Positions 34,135-45,758 are shown, counted from the first letter of the stretch. The stretch: DNA of 64,000 nucleotides from Halichondria panicea (GCF_963675165.1 NC_087387.1:6744683-6808682), one strand, 5' to 3'. Notes: generated by a model from the letters alone, not told the origin. Made by a program: numbers and translations.

Positions 34135-34486
34135 TCAATGCTTGAGTGTGGAGTGCTCCTCTTCACACAGCCACACCTTGCTGTCCGTTTTGCTTGACAT
34201 TGGCACTTCGTAGTTACTAGCTTCACTGTACATACTGTCACAGCCTGCCCCCTCCACACCCTCGCACCTTCCACTCTCCACTACATAGTACTTTTGTTCC
34301 TTGTCTATAGGATTAAGCTGATTTGAGCAACGATTAGTGTTCTAATCGCATTCCAGTATTGAGTAGGTGTGGTCTTGTTTATTGCCATTGGGAACTTGTT
34401 GGTAGGTGGGTCCACTGGAGCTGTATGCATTGTGTAGTTCCATGCTTGTATCGTATACTGGGTTGTTCAGTTGTCGTTGAATTGTT
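34135..34486 (-). pseudogene. Orphan tail A exon
   Basis: The minus strand has tail A from TIQRQLNNPVYDTSME to EEHSTLKH and TGA. Lesions: GATCAG has become GATTAG (stop near 34344) and the final EEYSTL reads EEHSTL, removing the last Tyr. No TM or ectodomain exon lies upstream; instead sequence jumps into a tail D piece. Confidence 0.8.
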
Positions 34487-34645
34487 ATAGTTTATCGCCA
34501 CTTATATACAAACAGTGACCTTAACAGCTAGTGAAACCTGAAACAGGAAGTTCCATAATAGTTAAGGCGACACTTTTATCATTACGAAGCCAGAGCCCAG
34601 AGGTTGGGAGGTAGACAAAATTAATTGTGCCAATGCTACATACAG

Positions 34646-34917
34646 CCAGGCACCCACAAACACAGCCAAAGCTGATCTGTCTCCACCGGTGAGGGAAGAA
34701 ATCAGTATGAGAGAAGAGGAGTTCTTCATTGCCGAGGATCACACCTACGCAGTAAAAAAAAAGAAAGGCAAAACAGCCGCAAAAGAATGAAGACACCAAG
34801 ACGGAACAGAGACCAATTACAATGAGCTATCCTACAGCTTTTGTATCAAGCAGCAACGAGGCTCTGATCACAGACACTGAATCAAATGGACCAAATCTTA
34901 GCGTCAGAGATGAATAA
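34646..34917 (+). pseudogene. Orphan tail D exon fragment
   Basis: The plus strand matches the tail D of 18.9-19.2 kb: ATYSQAPTNTAKADLSPPVR, REEEFFIAEDHTYAV, then a run of A (near 34750) followed by TGA, and a decayed end (SNEALITDTE) up to 34917. No TM exon precedes it. Confidence 0.65.
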
Positions 34918-35255
34918 TAAACCGTATTTTGAGAACTATACTAACTATTATCTACAGTCAGCACACATACAATACAGATATGCGTATACACACATGCACA
35001 CTTTGTTATCAGAGTTATGCCCTCAGGGAACGAGAGAGGATATGACTTAAAGTAAACAAACATGCAGGCTAACCATTACCATAAAGGGAAATAAGAAACC
35101 TTGTGTCTACAAGGCTATCAATGCCTAGTCAGTTTAGAAAGATGTTTATTTGTGTGGGTGGGTGGGTGGGTGGGTTGACTAAGACAACAAAAGACTATGC
35201 ATTAGCCTTTGCACAGTACCTAACAAATCTGCTATGGAGAATATATTATATAGTC
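34918..35255. other. Intergenic spacer of the family V array
   Basis: Contains the landmark TTATGCCCTCAGGGAACGAG (about 35016), the upstream block and a (GGGT)n run, GTGGGTGGGTGGGTGGGTGGG-like, at about 35154-35175. No gene. Confidence 0.5.
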
Positions 35256-36543
35256 ATGGCTAGTATCTGCTTGGTATTGCTCACTATTGTTATAGTTATA
35301 CACACACTCGCGGACGGGCAAGGTAAGCTAGTGCTTCAGCATAATACTTTAATGATCTGTATATGTTTTTGCAGTGTGCAAAAATGGAACTGTACGGCTA
35401 GTAAGATATGGTAGTTTCAATGAAGAGTATGTCCAGTACTGCCATGATGGAGAGTGGCATTCCCTGTGTGCTGGTGGTGGAACATGGTCAAGAGTGGAGG
35501 CCAATGTTGTGTGTAGACAACTGGGACTCAGCGGCCAAAGTATGGGATATAAATTATACATGTCATTGAATTATAATTACAATCACCAGGAGCCAAGAAA
35601 GGAGGTGATACAACACCAACAGCTAATCCACCCTACTTTATGTTTGGTGACACATCCTGTGCTGGAGGGGAAAGTAACATAGGAGAGTGCAGAATTCATA
35701 CCAATAGTACATGTAGTGATAGAGCAGGATGGGTAAAATGTCAACCAGGTAAGAGCATTCATTTTTGCATATCAAAGCTGATGCTGAGTTGCTATACAGC
35801 TAATTGCACTGATGGAACAGTGAGACTGGTGGGTGGTTTCACTAACAGAGAGGGACGAGTGGACTTCTGTACACAGGGACATTGGGCATCCATCTGTTAC
35901 AATGAAGTGCTGGCAGACACCGTTTGCAATATGTTAGGATTTCCAATGCAGGGTAATAATGCACAACACTATATTTAAGATGAACTTTAAATGTACGAAT
36001 GTTTATACAGGAGCAATGGCGAAAAGTACTACTTCTTCTATTGACCCAAAAGTTGATTACAGTGACAGATGATGGCACCACCCTGAACTGTGGAGACACT
36101 ATACAACTGCCACCTATACGTGATGTAGGAAGCTTAGTCATCACATGCCAAACTTTCAGCCATGCTGTACATACTCTAGCAGTACTAGGAGCAGTGATTG
36201 GGCTTCTTGTACTACTAGAAGTAGGGACAGTTATTGCGTGGGTGGTTTGTACTGTCACAAAGAAAATGCACTCAAGTTCAACAAAACAAAGGTATTAAAT
36301 TACATGCATGGCATGTGCTAGAATTGTTTCCTCTGTTACAGAATTCTAACAAAAGTGAATGAGAGTTACAATGGGACATTCCTAAAACAACCGAACGTCA
36401 GCTCACAAGATCCTAACTACGATACTGTGACCACAAGTGATGAAGCAGTTGGTGACTATGATGTCATTGATAATATCAAGCCCAAGCCGAGAGCACTCCA
36501 GATATCCAACCCACCACCAGTGACGGTGGAAGCCAGTAATTAA
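35256..36543 (+). CDS. Family V SRCR receptor with tail C, one frameshift before the TM
   Basis: Exons 35256-35322, 35375-35539, 35590-35748, 35800-35952, 36011-36291, 36342-36543. Signal MASICLVLLTIVIVIHTLAD; SRCR1 (CKNGTVRLVRYGSFNEEYVQ); SRCR2 has lost two residues (YNEVLADTVC against YNEDLELAGTVC). In exon 5, GATTGTACAG reads GATTACAG, a 2-base loss that gives TGA at 36070-36072, before the TM. The rest (ALGAVIGLLV-type TM, tail C with NYDTVTTSDEAVGDYDVI) is open in the other frame. As it stands it would encode only a secreted two-SRCR ectodomain; a base-call error would restore a full receptor. Confidence 0.75.
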
Positions 36544-37337
36544 GGAAAGAGAGGACTTTTTCAGAGTAACGGTCACTAGTGTGCAGACACGCATAATACA
36601 TGAATACATCATTACAACCTATATATAAATTATAACACTGATTGTATAATAATTTGTTCAATAGTACAAAATTACGGCAGCTGAATACTATATGGCTGTT
36701 TTGGCCATGTGGATCAAAACATATTCCCTCAAGAAAGAATTGCGTAAGCATATACAACAATCAGGCAGCATTGCCATGTGTGTATAGTATACATTCTATT
36801 GGCTCTGCATGAATGCAGTTGCTGTATTCAAAGATTCATTGTCTGTCCACAAAGGATGAAATTACAAATGCTGATGTTCGTCCCTCTAATGGATCTAGTG
36901 ATGACTATAGTCCTATCTGTTCATGTGCATGTATATACTCGCTGAAAATTTTACGAGTTTAAATTACTTCGGTATCCTGTATTTTATGTGCTAATTGTCA
37001 TTATGGTTATCCATGGAACCAAGAGAGTAGAACTCTTGCCATCACACAAACAATGTTCAGAACACTCTGCAGTGCAACACACAGTACACACACCAAACAA
37101 TGTATTATATAGGGGTGTGATATAAAGTAAACAAATAGAAACCTTGTATCTACAAAGGCTTCACTTTCATAACGCCTACTCAGTTCACACAACTGTTGTG
37201 TTTGTGGGTGAACTATGACAACGAAAGACTGGCAAATACAACACATGAACGTATTACCCAAACTAAGTCACAACAAGTGTAAGCATTTGCAGTACTCATT
37301 AGATTTGCTTGCATGCACAAGTGTATGGAGAATAGTC
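36544..37337. other. Intergenic spacer; empty site of the TA MITE
   Basis: No gene. Around 36960-37010 the sequence GGTATCCTGTATTTTATGTG then CTAATTGTCATTATGG aligns with both flanks of the 29486 MITE and lacks the element. The upstream block lies at about 37135-37260. Confidence 0.6.
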
Positions 37338-37693
37338 ATGGCTAGATCTAGTATCTGCTTGGTATTACTCACTATTGTCCTAGTTAGACAAATACTCGCC
37401 GACGAGAAAAGTAAGTGCTTCAGTAATAATTATTTATTATAATAATATGATTTTGCAGTGTGTAATAATGGAACTGTAAAGCTATTTGTGGCAGGAGCTT
37501 TACTTCTGAATGAAAAGTATGTCCAGTACTGCCACAATGGAGAATGGCATTGGCTGTGTGCTGGTGGTGGAAGCTGGACAAGAGTGGAGGCCAATGTTGT
37601 GTGCAGACAACTGGGACTCAGCGGCCAAGGTACGTTACAATTTTGCTCGTTAATGAATTAGCTATCACAATCTTATATCAGGAGCCAATAAAG
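37338..37693 (+). pseudogene. Family V 5' fragment (signal and most of first SRCR)
   Basis: Exons 37338-37410 (MARSSICLVLLTIVLVRQIL) and 37459-37629 (CNNGTVKLFVAGALLLNEKY, GEWHWLCAGGGSWTRVEAN) are intact. Exon 3 starts at 37682 (GANKG) and after about 12 bases joins the minus-strand SRCR3 exon of a family III copy. The gene ends there. This is the right edge of the family V array. Confidence 0.85.
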
Positions 37694-38817
37694 GGATTGA
37701 TACTACACACTGTACCCCAGCGACCACCCACACACACCTCCACTCGTCCCTCTCTAGTCGTGGATCCACCCACCAGTCTTGTGGTTCCGTTAGTGCAATC
37801 TTGTCAGTGCATGAATGAATTACATACAAGCAGTTTGGTAATAAATTCACCTTTAATACAAGTCACTGCACCATATGTTTTATCGTCTCCTGTACAGGAC
37901 AATCTGGGGCAGGAGTCTCGACTGGTTCTGCTACATTCTAACAGGCTTCTTTCAACTCCATTACATACAGGATGACTGAAATGAGGTGATGTTGGTGGAG
38001 ATGAACAGACTGCACCTCTTGTAGCTCCTGTATACATCACATCAAAATGTATGCGACATGCTTAGTAAATAGCTTATACCTCTTTCAGAATAACCTATAG
38101 TTGTCGACAAATTACGTGCGGGACAGCAATGGATGATTTTGCTGTTAACCAATTAACGGCACACAATGTTTTCCACTCTCCATTGTCACAAAACTGCACT
38201 ACCCCTTTTACTGAGTCATCCATTTCAAGTGGTTGGTCTCTGAATCGAACATCACCATCGGAACAACCTGTATAAAGATACAGCTTTCCTCATAAATTAT
38301 TTAGAGCGATGTGATAGTATAATTATATGTAATGTTATTACCACATGTAAATCCAGCTATGTGGTTGGTAGATGATGATGAAGTGACAGGACGTCCATTA
38401 ATAAAGCACTCAGTTAGGTTCTGCTCATTCGCATTGCAGGCTGGCAACGTTACACAACTTGTAGAGTTTACTGATACCTCCATGACTTGAGCTCCTGTAT
38501 TCACAGTTTCAACTATACCTGTCTAGAACAATTATTGTATACGTATACCTTGAAAATCCATACCATTCTGCTTACAAGCCAGTTTTGCATGAGTGATAGT
38601 CCAGCCAGAATAACATACGCTGGTCCATTTGAACCCCGATGATGAAGACTGACAAATACTGACTGAGCTATCAGGATTCAACTCGAGCTCACCAGCGACA
38701 GTGCAAGTATCTATAATTATTAAGATACACGTGAAATACAAACAAATTCCATTCACCTTGTCCAGTCCCTTGTGTTATGAATGCAGCCACTAACACAAAG
38801 ATTAGCATACTAGCCAT
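37694..38817 (-). pseudogene. Family III receptor pseudogene, 3' truncated
   Basis: Minus exons 38757-38817 (signal MASMLIFVLVAAFITQGT), 38549-38710, 38342-38494, 38080-38267, 37851-38027, 37694-37799. SRCR1 keeps FKWTSVC and is open. In SRCR2, CAACTAGG reads CAACTATAGG (near 38097), giving TAG. SRCR3 is cut at VCSIN by the junction with the family V fragment; stalk, TM and tail are absent. It is the inverted counterpart of 13016-14160. Confidence 0.88.
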
Positions 38818-39476
38818 TGTAGAACATGCATCTAACTTGCAACTAAATAGCTAAATATTGCTCAACCACAAATATCCCCCCCCCCCGCAAATCAACAGAG
38901 ACTGATTAATTAACATAATTAATGTGTTAGCAACTTATAGTTTACATAGCCACTTATTATATCAACAATGACCTAACAGTGAAACCTGATAACAGGAATT
39001 TCCGTATAGCTATACAAATACAATTAAAATTGCTGGTGATGGTGTGATGGTAGCACTCGGTCTAATGGTTTCTTCACACAAATCTAAGTCTTGTTCACTT
39101 ATTTGCTACATCCTGGCATACTTCAAAAAGAGTAACGCTATAAATCCATATATGTAAACATGTTGCAAAGAATTCCAACAATACATGCATAATATAACTT
39201 TCTTGATTCTACTAGTTGACCATAAAAAATAGTATTTTCAGAAGACGATCGAGTGATACAGTTTCATTCTGTGTTGCTATTGACTACTGATTGGTAGACT
39301 TGTTATGTTTATTGCAAGTTCTATAGCCATAATTATGTTATAATGAAAACAGTCCTTGAATTGTATCGTGTTGGACTGACAGTTATTTTTGAGCATGTTA
39401 CAGTTTCAGTACATGTATTCATTTGAGGATATAAATGTGCGCAGCCTTATAATTATTATTGAGCAGTGTCGAGTCA
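38818..39476. other. Intergenic; mirror of 12346-13015
   Basis: No gene. The C-run at about 38878-38887 and the following few hundred bases are the inverted copy of 12.4-13.0 kb, with many small indels. Confidence 0.6.
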
Positions 39477-39770
39477 CAGTGGATATTTGTACATTCACAG
39501 GCTCGACTAACCATCATGCCAGCACTATTACAGCGGCATTGGGAGCAGTTATTGGTGTTCTAGTGGTCCTTCAAATAATCACTCTGATTGGTTGTGGTGT
39601 TGTTGCTAGGAGGAGAAACACTAATGGCAGCTAATGTGTAAATCAGTTATTGCCCACCTTTTAGTTTATTGCTATAATAATGCATGCAGTTCCACAGGCA
39701 GAGGAACAAATCGTACGTTCTTCGAGGCGTGATAGAACATTGCCTAGTATATACTGTCCAGCTCAAATGG
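39477..39770 (+). pseudogene. Relic stalk/TM exon and tail start of a tail D receptor
   Basis: A readable piece, TFTGSTNHHAS then AALGAVIGVLVVLQIITLIG, ends in VVARRRNTNGS and a stop at 39634; the next exon start (from about 39692) is decayed. No SRCR exon is attached. Relic copies lie at 12050-12345 and 8105-8400, both inverted. Confidence 0.65.
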
Positions 39771-39779
39771 AGAATAAAA

Positions 39780-39892
39780 AACCTTGTGTCTACAAGGCAT
39801 TCACTTTCATTCAATACCTACTCAGTTTAGAGAACTGTTGTGTTTGTGGGTGACTATGACAACAAAAGACGGACAAATGCAATACATGAAAG
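39780..39892 (+). promoter_or_regulatory. Conserved upstream block of family V/VI genes (copy)
   Basis: TTGTGTCTACAAGGCATTCA, TTGTGTTTGTGGGTGACTA, ACAACAAAAGACGGACAAAT and ACATGAAAG appear in this order, 120-230 bases upstream of the 40013 start, matching the blocks at 7974, 9435, 11915 and 31885. Confidence 0.45.
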
Positions 39893-40012
39893 TAATTATT
39901 ACTACTAAATTAACAACTTGCAGCATTATATAGCTTGTGCACAGTACATGTAGACTATACTTAAAAATTACTGCTTACATGCACAAGAGTATAATTATAG
40001 CTTGAATTAGTC

Positions 40013-41366
40013 ATGCGAATATTATCTCAGCACTACTAGGTCTAGTCGCTATTGCTTTAGTTGGACAACTCTCTGCAATAGCACAAAGTGAGTACATTCA
40101 CTATATATAATATAGAGACTGATATACAGAAACATGGCATGCAGGCTGTAATAGTGAACATGTTCAACTGTCACTTAACACAACGGACAATAGAAGCTAC
40201 GTTCAGTACTGCATTGATAGTACTTGGAGGACTCTGTGTACTAGATCGTGGTCGCGTGTTGAAGCGAATGTTGTATGCAGACAGCTAGGCTACAGTGACC
40301 AAGGTATGCTACAGAGCACACTATACCGTAATATAATTATTATTTCAGGAGCCATAAAAGAGGTGACTGACTTTGGGGATATTCATATGGGAAAGTTCTT
40401 CATGTTCAATCAATCTTGTGCTGGTGGGGAGAATACATTAGCAGAGTGTAAGCCAACAACAACATTGGAACACTGTCGCCGTTTTTATATGCGTGAAAAC
40501 AACAGACAAGGATACATTCCAGGTAACGTGATTTCTACTAAACCTAAACTATATTATTATTATAGCTAACTGTACTGATGAATCCCTAAGACTGGTGGGT
40601 GGATCCAACATAAAACAAGGACGAGTGGAGGTGTGTCAGAACAAGCGATGGGGTACAATGTGCTACAACCAAGCACTAGCTGGACATGTTTGCTCTCAGC
40701 TAGGATTTCCAAGCCAAGGTAAGAAACTTATATTCACAGCAAATCAAAGCAATTTTTGTAGGAGCAGCAGCGATGGAAATGAATACAACTGGCCCACAAA
40801 TTAACTGTAACATCGACACCAACAATAGGTTGAGCTGTAGGAACATCACTGACAGTGGGTTATGTCCTCGAGGTTTAGCCGTTGAGTGTCCATCGTTCAG
40901 TGATACAATAGCTACCAGTGCACTAGGAGCAGTGATTGCATTTCTTGTATTACTGGAAGTAGGGACAGTTATTGCGTGGGTGGCTTGTACTGTCACAAGG
41001 AAAAGGAACTCAAGTCCAACAAAACCAAGGTATTCAATTTGCTAAATTTGCCCTATTAAAAAAGCAAAAAATTATCCCGTAACATGCAGAATTCTATTAC
41101 AAGGGAATGAGAGCTGCACTGACACAACTATATAGAACCGAGCTACAGTTCACTAGGTCCTAACTACAATACTGTGACTACAAGCGATGAAGGAATTGGA
41201 GAATATGATGTCATTGATCACAAAAAACAGAAACTGAAACCAGCCAACCCACCACCAGTGAAGATTGAGGCCAGTAAAAGTGATGATGAGTTCTTCAATA
41301 CAGAGGTTCATATGTACACATGCAGCCGTCAATAAGGAGAAAAGGAATAATGTTGGAGGAGAATGA
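40013..41366 (+). pseudogene. Family VI SRCR receptor pseudogene, tail B
   Basis: Exons by homology: 40013-40087, 40145-40303, 40349-40522, 40566-40718, 40762-41029, 41094 onward. The signal exon lost one base (ATGCGAAT for ATGGCGAAT), so the ATG runs into TAG after eight codons. In exon 3 a nine-base in-frame loss removes WVK and the closing Cys of SRCR1. In the tail a one-base loss gives TAG (ACTATATAG near 41129), and +4 bases (TACACATGCAGC near 41312) shift the MYAAV region. SRCR2 and the TM (GAVIAFLVLLEVGTVIAW) are open. Confidence 0.88.
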
Positions 41367-42288
41367 ACCTTGCAACTACAGTTATATACATAGCTATAGT
41401 GTGTAGAGACACACTTGCAGTCTGTCATCATACAAAGTACTTACATGATTAATGCATAAACCTTTGTGTATGCATCATAACACTGATTGTACAACAGTAA
41501 TCACAATTCACAGTTGAATCATGAGGTAAAAACAATCAAAGAATGAATACTGGGTCTTCTTGAAAGTTATCTCTAGGGCTGTTGAGCAACTGTTAGAATA
41601 ATGTTATTGTGTTTTCAGGGACTGACACTAAACAAACGTATCACTTGCTGTGTACAGAATGAGTTCCATTGGCTATGCAGTCACTGTACTCAAGAACTTA
41701 TTGTAAAAAAGATGAAATTACAACTGCTGATGGCTATAATAATTATAGGGATGACACAGTTGTACAAAATCCAAAAGCTCGATTACATTTTGCTACCATT
41801 GTATATGTATCCATGGTGATGTCCGTATATATATGTAGAGTGGACCAGAGGACTAGGTAGCTGCCTGGAGTGTTTCAGGTCCATGATGTTAATGGAATGC
41901 GGAGAAGGGCATGCAGGAGATCAGGTGATCTACCAGGGCTAATATACCTGTGTACGTGTGTGCTAACCTCATAGTGTCTAGGAACTGAATTCCAAGAAAA
42001 CCATTTAGACTGTACATTTTATATGTTGATTGAGAATCAGAACCAATCAGATTTATTTGGACACACATTACATCACCTGAACCACAACTCACATTAGTAG
42101 TTACCTCACATCCTTGAGACTGTGATAAAGTATAATCAAAGGAGAGAATAGAAATTCTGAGTCACTAATATCTAACTAAAACACTGATTTTACTAATGAA
42201 CAAACAGACACACACAAATTGCAAGGTCTCTATAAGACAGTCACATGATGCAGTATAAAATATAATACATGCACAATATTCAGTTTTC
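41367..42288. other. Spacer between convergent tail B and tail A genes
   Basis: No gene. Inverted copy of 5674-6565, matching over most of its length. The T-rich TTATTTGGACACACATTAC region and the AACTGAATTCCAAGAAAACC region are recognisable in both. Confidence 0.6.
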
Positions 42289-43987
42289 TCAATGCTTGAG
42301 TGTGGAGTAATCCTCTTCACACAGCCACACCTTGCTGTCCGTTTTGCTTGACATTGGCACTTCGTAGTTACTAGCCTCACTGTACACACCGTCACAGCCC
42401 GCTCCCTCCACACCCTCACACCTTCCACTCTCCACCACATGGTAGTTCTGCTCCTCGTCTATAGGATTGAGCTGATTTGAGCGACGATTCGTGTTCTTAT
42501 CGCGCTCAAGTATTGAGTAGGTGTGGTCTTGTTCATTGCCATTGGCAACTTGTTCGTAGGTGGGTCCACTGGAGCTGTATGCACTGTGTACTTCCATGCT
42601 TGTATTGTATACTGGGTTGTTCAGTTGTCGTTGAATTGTTGAGAGCTCTTGCACTTGAGAAGTATTGTACCTGCATCGATACAGAGGTGTTCACTTATTA
42701 TTGGAACTGAACGTGGACAATGTATACAATACACCTGAATAAAAACATGCTACATGTATATAGTGCTTTCAAATAAAATTATTCAGCTGGTTCTCTTGTC
42801 AACAAATAATTATTCATGAAACAACAACACACTCAATGGAATACATATGCTCAATGAACTACTCACTCAGCTTGCTGTTTCTGTGACCTGCGTTTCTCCA
42901 ATACACAGCAAGTTACAGTCAATCCAATAGCAAGTCCCAGGAGTGCAACCACCAGAAGACCAATCACTCCTCCCAAGGCTGCAATAGGGCTACCAGCATT
43001 GTCACAGCTTTGTACTTCATCAGCTAGTGTGATTGTGGTTGGTTCAGGACACGTCTGAAGGGCTTGTTCTATTGTTATTTTAATAACTGAGCTGATAACA
43101 TCTTGGTATGTCTTGCACACAACACCAAGATCCATGGAATCATCAACAGACTGGTCTGCAATATCCACACAGTGGAGGACACTATTCATTATTACACAGC
43201 TTCTTGTTGGAGCTGTTCCATTGCCAAAAGTAGTGACTGCTTCTGAACCTATAACATAATTATTAGATGCACATGGCAACCATCACTGTCCCTACCTTCA
43301 GTTGGGAAACCCAGTGTAGAGCAAACAAATTCAACCAGTTGGGAATTGTTTGTTTGAACAGCTCCCCAGCGACCGCCCACACACACCTCCACTCGTCCCT
43401 CTCTCACGCTGGACCCATCCACCAGTCTTATGGTCCCGTTAGTGCAGTCGGCTACAACTCATAAACATTATTATACTCAGCTGTTTTTAACAAAATATTT
43501 ACCTAATAGACACATTATTTCAGGATGACTTTTCTCGGTACCACTGCAGCCACCTCTGCAAGTATCAAAATCTCTTTGGTTGATTCCACATTCTTCAAAC
43601 GTATTCTCTGTTCCACTACACTTACTAACATCAATGTAATTCAGACCGGTTGAGACAAAGCATGATCGTTCCACACTTGCCCCTGTGGGACCCAAAGAAC
43701 TAGCAAAGCATACATTGTACTGACAAATGTACCATTATTATTGTAGCCCAGCAGTCTGCAAGCAATGTTAGCTTGATAAGCACGCCATTGGTAGCCTTTC
43801 TCACACACAGTTTTCCATTCTTGATCAGAGCAAACATTGACTCTACCATCATCTCGTATCTGTACCTTTCCATTGATGCAGCCTGAGGGAGTAAACTTGC
43901 AATCTAATCATAGAAGTATACAAGAACTTTACCTTGAACAGCTTTAGAAGCAACAAAGAGGATTGCAATCAATATCAGAGTGTTCAT
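42289..43987 (-). CDS. Family I SRCR receptor with tail A, intact
   Basis: Minus exons 43933-43987, 43733-43882, 43503-43682, 43296-43451, 42867-43248, 42289-42670; 1305 bases, 434 residues. Signal MNTLILIAILFVASKAVQ; SRCR1 (GCINGKVQIRDDGRVNVC, EKGYQWRAYQANIAC, CSGTENTFEECG); SRCR2 (CTNGTIRLVDGSSVREGRVE, CVGGRWGAVQTNNSQLVEF); stalk (DQSVDDSMDLGVVC); TM (ALGGVIGLLVVALLGLAIGL); EKRRSQKQ; tail A with NPVYNTS, PTYEQV, TYSIL, NYHVV, VYSEA, NYEVPM and EEDYSTLKH. This copy is the reference for judging the family I pseudogenes at 0.7 and 17.9 kb and the short-tail form at 20.1 kb. SRCR2 has CVGGRWGAVQ where most copies have a Cys (TVC), so one disulphide is probably missing. Confidence 0.9.
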
Positions 43988-44837
43988 ATCTCACTAGCTA
44001 TAGTATTATTTAAAGCACTTTATTCTAACTGCCTGTTATTTCTGTAGCTTCCTTTAAATTGCGTAAGTTGCGTTTGCTTTTCAAGTTGACAAACATCAAT
44101 CTATAAATTATTGTATGAATCACTATATTATGGATTGTCACAACATAATGAAACTGAGTTCCTGAATGTTGTCAGGTTTCAGACAGCAGTTAATGTATAG
44201 TGTAGAGGGGATTATGACAGTAAACCTCCCGACTACAAGGGCGTAAAGGAAAAGAGAGCTTGTCCACACCAGGGCTGCTGTCCACACTCAAATCCTTGCG
44301 CAGGGACAGAATATGAGCAGCCAGCCCCTCCCTCAAAGCGAACGGTACAGAGCCACTCCCCCCTCTGTTCAATTAGTCAGCCTCTCCCTCCACTTACTGC
44401 GCAGCAACCAGCCAGCTAGCTCTAGATGGTGTCTAGACCAGCTCTCTCTTCAGCTATGCCAGGCTAGTCACAAGGCAAGCAAAGGTAAGCTTAAAATAGC
44501 CACTCCTATATTATTACTAAACTGGCTTCTTTTTATTTAAATACAGAAGCTGAACTAGTGCTAGTGAGCAAGGCTCAGCCTGAGCCCTAGCCCTCTCCCA
44601 GAGTGTCTCTAAAGCAGCTCCTTCTGCAAGCACACAGCAGAATTTTTGATGAACTAGTCTACAGACTACACCCTCTGTCTCTATGTTTTCATTTATGTTA
44701 TGACATTTTGTTTCTCATGCAAGACATTTTCATTCATCGAAAACACCATTAACTGCATATGTTTGAGGTGCCAATTTATGAGCCATAAATATTATTTTCC
44801 CTTGTAGCCCGCAGTTCAATAGTATATGCTGTGGTAT
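43988..44837. other. Intergenic; contains a GC-richer island of unknown origin
   Basis: 44000-44180 is family I 5' flank, as at 18100-18290. About 44190-44490 is clearly richer in GC than its surroundings (for example CCAGCCCCTCCCTCAAAGCG) and ends with a good splice donor (AAAGGTAAGC at about 44484). No protein of known type is seen in any frame, and the island has no second copy in this window. Confidence 0.45.
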
Positions 44838-45202
44838 ATTTTGAGAGATCATGTTGGTTCAAATTTAATATAATTATATTCGGCATGTGCCGGGAAACCC
44901 ATGCAGTGTGATAAGGTTGATTCGTGTGGTGCATGTGTGTATGTGTGTGTGTTTATTATAATGTAATGCATGTATAATAAGTGTCACTTTGATTTTGCGT
45001 AGTATTGTATACACAGCAACTACCAAAAATGAGATGCAATATTCTTTATAATGATCTCGGTTACTGTAAGCATACCTGCATATAGCCTCGATTCCAGGCC
45101 GCTGAGAAAGGCCACTATTCAAGGGGCTGGAGTCGAGGCTAACCTGTATATTGCAGGAACTGATTTTTCCATTGAATTTGAACAAACATGATCTCTCAAA
45201 AT
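44838..45202. repeat. MITE-like inverted repeat
   Basis: The left end ATTTTGAGAGATCATGTTGG and right end, read inverted, ATTTTGAGAGATCATGTTTG bound a 365-base segment without coding content. An inner part (CCTCGATTCCAGGCCG near 45088) resembles 1579-1625 and can itself fold with GAGTCGAGGCTAA. Target duplication was not resolved. Confidence 0.6.
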
Positions 45203-45758
45203 AACAACACCATCGAATACATGCAGTTATATATCAATGGGAGAGAACAAGAGTGCTTTTGGAGAGAATCAATAAGTTATTATTGCCCAGCACGAGTGCA
45301 ACATGCCATTGCAGCCCTCGGGCATTATGTTGCTCCAGTGCAATAATATGGCATGTTGCATGAGGGCGCCTGCAATAACTAACTTGTTGCCCAATGACGT
45401 CAAACTTTTCTGGTTGGCCAAGTTCTTCCCTAATAAAAGACATGTGTTGTGAGTGGATATTATATTATAGTGTATTCATGAATTCCGTAGTAAATTCTTA
45501 GGTTTCTTTCCACAACTAATGGAAAGGTAGTAGCCTATAAAAGGGACCAAATGAGTTATTGGGTGGGTGTGGGGGAAAACACAGTGCAAATGCAGTGGAA
45601 TATATGGTTGCTATGGTAGTGATACAAAATGCTATATACAGAGCACTGGATTGATTTGATCTGCCCACTCACTGGGCAACAACACTTGATACATACACAC
45701 ACGAATTGCAAGGCTTCTATAATTATCAGGTAATCACAATGCAAGTGTACACAATTCT
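45203..45758. other. Intergenic; small foldback at 45275-45382
   Basis: AGTTATTATTGCCC with the facing GCCTGCAATAACT forms a hairpin-capable repeat of about 108 bases (CGAGTGCAACATGCCATTGC pairs with GGCATGTTGCATGAG). No gene. Confidence 0.5.

Noticed and set aside
34521-34799. Minus-strand 92-codon ORF with hydrophobic stretches
   Set aside because: It runs antisense through the tail D relic and has no helix pattern, start context or homologous copy.
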